Shown here: positions 1 through 4,884 of the stretch, one piece after another
Layout: each line of letters opens with the position of its first letter
Position numbering within the stretch: the first letter of the stretch is position 1
Assembly (NCBI GenBank): GCA_902477765.1
Contig: CABSIM010000069.1
Span: forward strand, 1-6,256
Reading direction: 5' to 3'
DNA length: 6,256 bases
Source: an uncultured Clostridiaceae bacterium
Lineage (GTDB): Bacteria > Bacillota > Clostridia > Lachnospirales > Lachnospiraceae
The notes under the pieces: generated by a model
What the model saw: only the letters and a program-made list of their open reading frames with translations
Database searches by the model: none
Told to the model about the DNA's origin: nothing
Position numbers and translations under genes: made by a program

Positions 1-74
1 TCATCGGCAAAATTGATTGAATGACACCAATATCTTTAAGTATGTGATACCGGGGGTTCCGGCTTCTCTCATAA
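1..74. other. Window edge without a recognisable gene
   Basis: All three plus-strand frames meet stop codons within the first 24 bases, and no ribosome binding site or convincing start is visible on either strand. The segment may be the 3' flank of a plus-strand gene lying left of the window, because the hairpin at 73-125 could also terminate transcription coming from that side. This cannot be shown from the bases present. Confidence 0.4.
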
Positions 75-125
75 AAAACAGGAGGTTTCCGGGGTCATGA
101 AATGCCCCCGGAAACCTCCTGTTTT
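73..125 (-). terminator. Strong bidirectional intrinsic terminator after the helicase gene
   Basis: Bases 75-94 and 106-125 form a perfect 20-base-pair inverted repeat around an 11-base loop (95-105), with a GC-rich core (AGGAGGTTTCCGGGG and its complement). Read on the minus strand, the stem is followed by six U residues (complement of the A run at 73-78). Read on the plus strand it ends in GTTTTC. It lies 39 bases past the helicase stop codon and is best read as that gene's terminator. The symmetric A and T runs let it also stop any transcript entering from the left. Confidence 0.93.
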
Positions 126-164
126 CTATCTGCTGTTTTCTCTGTTCTGTCTGTTTCCGGACTT

Positions 165-1841
165 TTATTTTCTGTTGGCTTTTTCCATATGCACGTTTTT
201 TCCGCGGATTTTGACGTGGTTCATGGCACTGAGAACAATCTCCGCCTGATCAGACGGCACTTCCACAAAAGTGTATTTGTCATACATATCGATGCTTCCC
301 ACAAGTCTTCCCGGCATTCCGGATTCTCCGGCAATGGCGCCCAGAATATCTCCGGGCTTCACACCCTGATTCTTTCCCAGATTGATGAAAAGCCTGGTCA
401 TGCCGCTTCTTGCAGAGCGTCTGTCCATATATTCGTCTCCGTCCTCATGCCGTCCGCGGCGGCGTCCGCTTCCCCGGGAGCTTCCTCTCCTGCTGTCCAG
501 ATCGTCCAGATCCCGGAGCGGCCTGCCTTCTTCGGCAATGTCCTCATAATCATCTCCCATGGCAAGCTTCAGAAATGCGGCAGCCAGCTCCAGTGAGGTA
601 TAATCCTCTTCCAGAAGACGTTTTTCTACAATGTCCACGGTCTTTCCAAGACTGCCGTCCTGAATCATCTCCTGTACCTGGTCCAGGATTTTTTCCGCCT
701 TGATCTGCGTCACGTCATTCAGGGACGGAATCGGCTGCGGCACAATTCTGGTTTTGCAGAACCTCTGAATATCTCTCAGCTTATACACTTCGCTTCCCAC
801 AGCCAGACTGAAGGCTCGGCCTTCCCTTCCCGCACGTCCTGTCCTTCCGATACGGTGCACATAATATTCATCGTCCTGGGGAATGTCGTAGTTGAATACG
901 GCTTCCACATCGTCCACGTCGATTCCCCGGGCCGCCACATCCGTAGCCACCAGAATTTCCGTGGCGCCGTTGCGGAAACTGTCCATGACACGGTCCCTCT
1001 GTTCCTGCTTCAGGTCTCCGTGAAGACCTTCCGCAAAATATCCGCGCCCCTGAAGCGCCTGAACCAGTTCATCCACCTGCTTTTTGGTATTGCAGAATAC
1101 CACGGACAGCTTGGGAGAGTACAGGTCCAGAAGGCGGCAGAGAACCTCCACCTTGTTTCTGGGCTTGACCTCATAATAGTACTGTACTACCTTGGGAACC
1201 GTCAGTTCCTTTTTCACCACCCGGACCATTTCCGGATCTTTCTGGAATTTCCTGGCAATTTCCGCAATTGTCTGGGGCATGGTGGCAGAAAACATTACGG
1301 TCTGACGTTCCTCCGGCATCTGGCTCAGAATCGTCTCCATGTCTTCCAGAAATCCCATATTCAGCATTTCATCCGCCTCGTCCAGGACAACCGTGTGGAT
1401 CTCATCGGTGCGGATGGTTTTTCTTCTCATATGATCCATAACCCTGCCGGGAGTTCCGACAATGATCTGGACACCGCCTTTCAGAGACCGGATCTGCTTT
1501 ACGATCTCCTGTCCGCCGTAAACCGGCAGGACCTTGATTCCATGCATGTACTTTGCAAGGCGGCGGATCTCGTCTGCCACCTGAATGGCCAGCTCTCTGG
1601 TGGGACACAGGACAATGGCCTGCGTCTTCCTGCTTTTGGAAGAAACCTTCTGCAGCATCGGAATTCCGAATGCCGCCGTCTTTCCGGTTCCGGTCTGGGC
1701 CTGCCCGATCATGTCACGCCCTTCCATCTGCACCGGGATGGCCTGCGCCTGAATAGGCGACGCGGCTTCAAATCCCATATCCGCCACTGCCCTCTGTATT
1801 TTCTCATTTAACTCCAGATCTTCAAATCTAACTGTCTCCAT
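165..1841 (-). CDS. deaD: DEAD-box ATP-dependent RNA helicase with C-terminal DbpA-type RNA-binding domain
   Basis: This 558-residue protein unwinds short RNA duplexes using ATP. Relatives act in ribosome assembly, mRNA turnover and cold adaptation in the cytoplasm. Helicase motifs appear in order: Q motif with Q31, Walker A AQTGTGKT (48-55), PTREL (80-84), TPGR (130-133), DEAD (154-157), SAT (185-187), motif IV around VVFCNTK (247-253), motif V DVAARGID (301-308) and motif VI HRIGRTGRAGR (329-339). A linker rich in Arg, Gly and Ser (about 450-480) leads to a domain (about 481-555) resembling the DbpA RNA-binding fold that contacts 23S rRNA in known relatives. The open frame continues upstream to 2066, but METVRF at 1841 has AAGGA six bases ahead and matches the family's amino end, while the upstream part overlaps the promoter. 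The gene has its own promoter and leader. The symbol deaD is by similarity; dbpA/yxiN- or csdA-like naming is also possible. Confidence 0.95.
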   Translation of the reverse strand: METVRFEDLELNEKIQRAVADMGFEAASPIQAQAIPVQMEGRDMIGQAQTGTGKTAAFGIPMLQKVSSKSRKTQAIVLCPTRELAIQVADEIRRLAKYMHGIKVLPVYGGQEIVKQIRSLKGGVQIIVGTPGRVMDHMRRKTIRTDEIHTVVLDEADEMLNMGFLEDMETILSQMPEERQTVMFSATMPQTIAEIARKFQKDPEMVRVVKKELTVPKVVQYYYEVKPRNKVEVLCRLLDLYSPKLSVVFCNTKKQVDELVQALQGRGYFAEGLHGDLKQEQRDRVMDSFRNGATEILVATDVAARGIDVDDVEAVFNYDIPQDDEYYVHRIGRTGRAGREGRAFSLAVGSEVYKLRDIQRFCKTRIVPQPIPSLNDVTQIKAEKILDQVQEMIQDGSLGKTVDIVEKRLLEEDYTSLELAAAFLKLAMGDDYEDIAEEGRPLRDLDDLDSRRGSSRGSGRRRGRHEDGDEYMDRRSARSGMTRLFINLGKNQGVKPGDILGAIAGESGMPGRLVGSIDMYDKYTFVEVPSDQAEIVLSAMNHVKIRGKNVHMEKANRK

Positions 1842-1898
1842 CTGAATTCCTTTCCATCGTTCTCCTCTGCAGCCTGAAAGCTGCGTGTTCTTTTCCAG

Positions 1899-1939
1899 AA
1901 AAAACGAGAAGATCCGAAGCAGTTCCCTGGATCTTCCCG
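1899..1939 (-). terminator. Intrinsic-terminator-like hairpin in the helicase leader (candidate attenuator)
   Basis: On the minus strand, GAAGATCC and GGATCTTC (1929-1936 and 1908-1915) form a perfect 8-base-pair stem. It extends by two outer C-G/G-C pairs (1905-1906 with 1938-1939) after one mismatch, and six U residues follow (1899-1904). The loop is 13 bases. The hairpin starts about 10 bases after the predicted start of the helicase transcript and ends 57 bases before its ATG. It could stop read-through from the two-component operon, attenuate helicase expression, or do both. I found no clear antiterminator pairing by eye. Confidence 0.8.
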
Positions 1940-1955
1940 TCTGATACGCGTAATA

Positions 1956-1984
1956 ACTATAGCAGAGGTTGTTTTTCCTGTCAA
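1956..1984 (-). promoter_or_regulatory. Sigma-A promoter of the helicase gene
   Basis: On the minus strand there is a perfect -35 TTGACA (1979-1984), a 17-base spacer (1962-1978) and a -10 TATAGT (1956-1961). Transcription should start near 1949, giving a leader of about 108 bases before the ATG at 1841. No other -10-like sequence was seen between the leader hairpin and the start codon, so this is the best promoter for the helicase. Confidence 0.85.
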
Positions 1985-2018
1985 GGCACGGCGGAAATTT
2001 TCCTCTGCTCCGCCGGCC
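1985..2018. other. GC-rich hairpin between regulator stop codon and helicase promoter
   Basis: CGGCGGA (1989-1995) pairs perfectly with TCCGCCG (2009-2015). Three more pairs (1985-1987 with 2016-2018) follow across a single bulged A at 1988. On the minus strand it begins 8 bases after the response-regulator stop codon but is followed by TTGACA rather than a U tract, so it is not a standard intrinsic terminator in that direction. It may stabilise the 3' end of the two-component mRNA or slow polymerase. On the plus strand it is followed by a five-T run, but no plus-strand gene lies nearby. Confidence 0.4.
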
Positions 2019-2025
2019 GTCCTTT

Positions 2026-2718
2026 TTAGACCTTAAAGCGGTAGCCGACTCCCCATATGGTCTCAATATACTGGGGTTTTGCCGTATTCATCTCAATCTT
2101 TTCCCTGATCTTTTTGATATGAACCGTTACGGTTGCAATATCTCCGATGGACTCCATATCCCAGATCTTGGAAAAGAGTTCTTCTTTTGTAAACACGTGA
2201 TTGGGATTCTGGGCAAGGAACGTCAGAAGATCAAATTCCTTGGTGGTGAAATTCTTCTCTTCACCGTTGATATAGACACGTCTGGCTGTCTTGTCAATCT
2301 TCAGTCCCCGGATCTCGATGACATCATTGGCCGGCGCCGCCCCGCTGCCGATCAGCCGCTCGTATCTGGACATGTGGGCCTTCACCCTGGCCACCATCTC
2401 ACTGGGGCTGAATGGTTTTGTAATATAATCATCGGCGCCCAGACCCAGGCCCCGGATCTTGTCGATGTCATCTTTCTTGGCTGACACCATGATAATGGGG
2501 GTATTCTTCTGTTCACGGATCTTCTTGCAGATTTCAAATCCGTCAACTCCCGGCAGCATCAGGTCCAGAATGAAAAGATCAAATTCTTCCTCCAGCGCAC
2601 GCTTCAGGCCGGTTTCCCCCTCATTTTCAATTTCCACTTCAAATCCTGAAAGCTCCAGATAATCTTTCTCCAGTTCGGCAATGCTCTCTTCGTCTTCAAC
2701 AATCAAAATTCTGCTCAT
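2026..2718 (-). CDS. OmpR/PhoB-family DNA-binding response regulator
   Basis: This 230-residue cytoplasmic transcription factor should be activated by phosphoryl transfer from the kinase encoded just upstream. The receiver domain (about 1-118) has the acidic pair E8-D9, the phosphoacceptor D52 in LDLMLPG, the switch residue S79, Y98 and the invariant K101 in TKPF. The winged-helix DNA-binding domain (about 134-230) shows the family pattern: FTTKEFDLLTFLAQNP, the VTVHIKKIREKI recognition helix region and the closing wing IWGVGYRF. The ATG is preceded at 7 bases by AGGAG, which follows directly on the kinase stop codon (TAAAAGGAG). The 13-base gap implies co-transcription and possibly coupled translation. 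All key residues are present and the length is normal. The target genes cannot be read from sequence; neighbours are only candidates. Confidence 0.96.
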   Translation of the reverse strand: MSRILIVEDEESIAELEKDYLELSGFEVEIENEGETGLKRALEEEFDLFILDLMLPGVDGFEICKKIREQKNTPIIMVSAKKDDIDKIRGLGLGADDYITKPFSPSEMVARVKAHMSRYERLIGSGAAPANDVIEIRGLKIDKTARRVYINGEEKNFTTKEFDLLTFLAQNPNHVFTKEELFSKIWDMESIGDIATVTVHIKKIREKIEMNTAKPQYIETIWGVGYRFKV

Positions 2719-2731
2719 ACAGCTTCTCCTT

Positions 2732-4210
2732 TTATCCGCTTATCTTTCTAAGTACAAAATGGATTTCCGTGCCGATTCCCTCTTTGCTTGTGGCCCAGAT
2801 CTTTCCTCCGTGATCTTCAATGATTTTCTTTACAATGGAAAGTCCGATTCCGCTGCCGCCCTTGGCTGAATTTCTGGAGGAATCCGTTCTGTAGAACCGG
2901 TCAAATATATACGGAATATCCTTGGCTCCGATTCCCTTGCCGTTATCCTCAATCTCCACCTGCACAAAATCTCCCACATCAAGAATCCGGATATTGATGA
3001 TCCCGTGTTTCTTATCCATATATTTCAGGGAATTGCCGATAATATTGTTGATCACCCGCTTCAGCTGCTCCGCGTCGGCAATAACCATGACGTCTTCATC
3101 CACATAATTGAAATATCCCAGTTCCACTCCTCTGGCTTCCAGTTCCAGCCCCACTTCATCGATACAGTCTCCGAAATAGTTGGCCACATTGATCTTGGAA
3201 AACGTATAGGGAATCTTGTTGGTATCAATCTTGGAATAGAATGTCAGTTCATCAATCAGCCGGTCCATGTCATTGGCCTTATTATAAATGGTCCGGATAT
3301 ATTTATCCAGTTTTTCGGGAGAGGAAGCAACTCCGTCCATAATTCCTTCCACATATCCCTTGATGGCTGTAATCGGCGTTTTCAGGTCGTGGGAAATATT
3401 GCTGATCAGTTCCTTGCTCTCCTTGTCATACTGGATTTTCTCCTCTGTGGACTCTTTCAGCCGGATCCGCATTTCCTCAAAATTCTGACACAGCTGTCCG
3501 ATCTCATCGTCATCTTCCACGTCCAGGGTAAAGTCCAGATTTCCGTCTCCGATCTGCTTGGTTGCTTCCTGAAGGCGTCCAATGGGCCGCAGAATGGAGC
3601 GGTACACCCAGGTAATCAGCACCACGCCTGTGATGCAGAGAATAATCACACTGGTCAGAAGCATCTCGAAAACCATATATTTGATTTCAGGGATTACCTT
3701 TTCCACATTGGTCACAAGATAAATACTTCCTGCGGAACCATCGGAAAATTCAAATTCTCTCTGTTTGATCAGGTGTTCCGTATCGCTGTCCAGATAGTTT
3801 CCCCAGAAATCCCGGTTTCCGGAAGTTTCATATCCGTCAAGCTCCTCCCGGAACTTTTCATCCATATTTCCGATACTGCTGTATATGTACTCGTCATCTT
3901 TTCTGACAATCAGAAATGAATACGTGTCTTCCAGCTTCTGCGAAAGGCGTTTCAGATAGTCCTGATCCAGAAACATATCCGGATCCCGGTTCAGGTCCCT
4001 GTCAATATCGGCCTGCACCGCCTCGGTCAGATGACTGAACACACGGATGGAAGCACCACCCGTAAGATCCACCTGCTCAGCCAGCCCGTATGTTTCGCTG
4101 AAGGTACGGGTCTGGTATATATTCAGCCCCATAACCGCAATATATATCAGGACAATGGGCACCACAGTAATGGTCAGAAACGCCACTGCCAGTTTGGTTT
4201 TTATCTTCAT
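2732..4210 (-). CDS. Membrane-bound sensor histidine kinase
   Basis: This 492-residue HisKA-type kinase is the partner of the downstream regulator. A first membrane segment (about 7-29) and a second (about 182-203) flank an extracytoplasmic domain of about 150 residues that should sense the signal. A HAMP linker (about 204-257, with P209 and DEIGQL at 235-240) leads to the H-box SHDLKTP with phosphorylated H274. The following D275 and T278 fit the phosphatase motif of bifunctional kinases. The ATP-binding domain has an N-box around N389 and N393, DNGKGIG (422-428), FDRFYR (436-441) and the glycine-rich GGSGIGLSIV (451-460). It is complete. The sensor region matches no family I can name with confidence; its mixed pattern ending in a DG-S-G-S-IYLVT strand is reminiscent of PDC/Cache folds, which is only a guess. 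The general layout resembles ResE/PhoR/VanS-type kinases. The ATG has an unusually distant ribosome binding site. Confidence 0.95.
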   Translation of the reverse strand: MKIKTKLAVAFLTITVVPIVLIYIAVMGLNIYQTRTFSETYGLAEQVDLTGGASIRVFSHLTEAVQADIDRDLNRDPDMFLDQDYLKRLSQKLEDTYSFLIVRKDDEYIYSSIGNMDEKFREELDGYETSGNRDFWGNYLDSDTEHLIKQREFEFSDGSAGSIYLVTNVEKVIPEIKYMVFEMLLTSVIILCITGVVLITWVYRSILRPIGRLQEATKQIGDGNLDFTLDVEDDDEIGQLCQNFEEMRIRLKESTEEKIQYDKESKELISNISHDLKTPITAIKGYVEGIMDGVASSPEKLDKYIRTIYNKANDMDRLIDELTFYSKIDTNKIPYTFSKINVANYFGDCIDEVGLELEARGVELGYFNYVDEDVMVIADAEQLKRVINNIIGNSLKYMDKKHGIINIRILDVGDFVQVEIEDNGKGIGAKDIPYIFDRFYRTDSSRNSAKGGSGIGLSIVKKIIEDHGGKIWATSKEGIGTEIHFVLRKISG

Positions 4211-4213
4211 AAA

Positions 4214-4230
4214 CAGCTGCCGGTCTCCTT
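4214..4230 (-). promoter_or_regulatory. Ribosome binding site of the kinase gene; start codon ambiguous
   Basis: On the minus strand the strong AAGGAG (4225-4230) lies 14 bases before the ATG at 4210, which is longer than the usual 5-9. An in-frame CTG at 4214-4216 lies 8 bases from the same site and would add only Leu-Phe (initiated as Met-Phe) to the amino end. ATG is kept as the conventional call. CTG starts are rare but would fit the spacing better. Confidence 0.55.
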
Positions 4231-4246
4231 CCGACTATATAAGGTC

Positions 4247-4264
4247 ATAATATATCCATATTAT
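4247..4264. repeat. AT-rich inverted repeat on the kinase transcription start
   Basis: ATAATAT (4247-4253) and ATATTAT (4258-4264) form a perfect 7-base inverted repeat with a 4-base centre. It covers the predicted start point of the kinase transcript (near 4256) and touches the -10 box. It could be a regulator binding site, but in such AT-rich DNA a repeat of this size may arise by chance. Confidence 0.35.
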
Positions 4265-4271
4265 TATATCA
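4263..4271 (-). promoter_or_regulatory. Extended -10 promoter of the two-component operon
   Basis: The minus strand carries TGATATAAT, a perfect TATAAT box (4263-4268) with the TGn extension. No good -35 hexamer lies 16-18 bases upstream (TAAACG is closest at 17), as is typical of extended -10 promoters and of promoters helped by an activator. The start would be near 4256, giving a leader of about 46 bases. Confidence 0.65.
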
Positions 4272-4337
4272 TAATTCACCTGTGCCGTTTATAAAACTAT
4301 TCTAAAATATTCCCTGTCCGGCTCCGTTCCCCGGCCC

Positions 4338-4366
4338 TTGACTTCAGTACGATTTCGTACTATACT
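4338..4366 (+). promoter_or_regulatory. Sigma-A promoter of the marR-MATE operon
   Basis: The -35 TTGACT (4338-4343) and -10 TATACT (4361-4366) are separated by exactly 17 bases. Transcription should begin near 4373, about 29 bases before the TTG start codon of the repressor. The spacer and the start point are both occupied by copies of a palindrome, so repressor binding would directly block RNA polymerase. Confidence 0.88.
4346..4361. promoter_or_regulatory. Operator 1, perfect palindrome in the promoter spacer
   Basis: AGTACGATTTCGTACT consists of two perfect 7-base arms around TT. It fills the -35/-10 spacer and touches the first base of the -10 box. MarR-family dimers bind palindromes of this size, so it is probably the site of the repressor encoded next to it. 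Confidence 0.8.
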
Positions 4367-4371
4367 ATACT

Positions 4372-4387
4372 GGTATGATTTCGTACC
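4372..4387. promoter_or_regulatory. Operator 2, near-perfect palindrome on the transcription start
   Basis: GGTATGATTTCGTACC repeats operator 1 with the same TT centre and one arm mismatch (TATGA against TCGTA). Its centre is 26 bases from that of operator 1, about two and a half helical turns, and it covers the predicted +1 to about +15. The conserved core of both is TACGATTTCGTA, with one T replacing C here. Confidence 0.75.
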
Positions 4388-4390
4388 AAT

Positions 4391-4395
4391 GGAGG
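4391..4395 (+). promoter_or_regulatory. Ribosome binding site that fixes the TTG start of the MarR gene
   Basis: GGAGG lies 6 bases before TTG at 4402, which is optimal. The in-frame ATG at 4375 has no such site ahead, lies inside operator 2 and would sit only about two bases from the predicted transcript start. TTG is therefore the better start. Confidence 0.85.
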
Positions 4396-4401
4396 TGTCT
4401 C

Positions 4402-4884
4402 TTGAACTGTCGTTCATCAAAAGAAATCCGGAGATTCAATTATCTTCTGGGAGAAACAGAAGCAGTCTATCATGAAATTGCACTTAAGCTGGGGCTTTCC
4501 GACAGCGCCATGAAAATTCTCTATACCGTCTGCGACAACGGAGGAAACTGTCCTCTTCAGAGAGTCTGTCTTCAGTCAGGATTAAGCAAGCAGACCGTCA
4601 ACTCCGCCCTGCGCAAGCTGGAACAGGCGTGTCTGATCCGTCTTGAGCCGGCAGGGTTCCGGAAGAAAAATGTATGCCTGACCGATGAAGGATTTTCACT
4701 GGCTCAGAAAACAGCGCTCCGTGTCATCCATATGGAAAATTCCATTCTGGCTTCCTGGCCGTATGAAGATGTGGAAACATATCTGAGGCTCACGGAAAAA
4801 TTTCTGGCTGATCTGAAGCAGAAATCTGCCGAACTCTTCGGAAAGGACGGGGAAGCGACCGATGAAAAGCATTCAGCTGTCTGA
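4402..4884 (+). CDS. MarR-family transcriptional repressor, likely of its own efflux operon
   Basis: The 160-residue protein (TTG start) has the size and layout of MarR repressors: amino- and carboxy-terminal helices for dimerisation around a winged helix-turn-helix. LSDSAMKILYTV (about 32-43) starts the DNA-binding core, GLSKQTVNSALRKLEQACLI (60-79) contains the recognition helix, and the wing region ends in the family signature FRKKNVCLTDEG (86-97). It overlaps the MATE pump gene by 23 bases and has two palindromes in its promoter, so it most likely represses both genes and responds to a drug-like ligand. This parallels MepR/MepA by arrangement, not by a demonstrated ligand. It is unusual in holding six cysteines (C3, C44, C50, C56, C77, C92), three of them at six-residue intervals, which could allow thiol-based or metal sensing. 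Confidence 0.92.
   Translation: MNCRSSKEIRRFNYLLGETEAVYHEIALKLGLSDSAMKILYTVCDNGGNCPLQRVCLQSGLSKQTVNSALRKLEQACLIRLEPAGFRKKNVCLTDEGFSLAQKTALRVIHMENSILASWPYEDVETYLRLTEKFLADLKQKSAELFGKDGEATDEKHSAV

Noticed and set aside
102..596. Plus-strand open frame of 164 codons near the left edge
   Set aside because: It begins in the terminator loop and runs antisense through the helicase RNA-binding domain, without any domain signature.
855..1811. Plus-strand open frame of 318 codons opposite the helicase gene
   Set aside because: It lies wholly antisense to clear helicase motifs, has no good ribosome binding site, and its protein shows no recognisable domain. Long antisense frames arise easily from the codon bias of the real gene.
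2023..2027. Hairpin 1985-2018 plus a T run as a plus-strand terminator
   Set aside because: The T run overlaps the regulator stop codon and no plus-strand gene precedes it, so a terminator role in that direction has no client.
1842..2066. Amino-terminal extension of the helicase frame by 75 codons
   Set aside because: It would overlap the regulator gene end, the promoter and the leader hairpin, and transcription is predicted to start inside it. The family-like amino end and ribosome binding site are at 1841.
1969..2484. Plus-strand open frame of 171 codons opposite the response regulator
   Set aside because: It is antisense to receiver and winged-helix motifs, with no recognisable product and no initiation signal.
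3005..3919. Plus-strand open frame of 304 codons opposite the histidine kinase
   Set aside because: It is antisense to the conserved kinase domains, rich in His, Phe and Ile in the manner of a reverse-complement shadow, and has no promoter or ribosome binding site.
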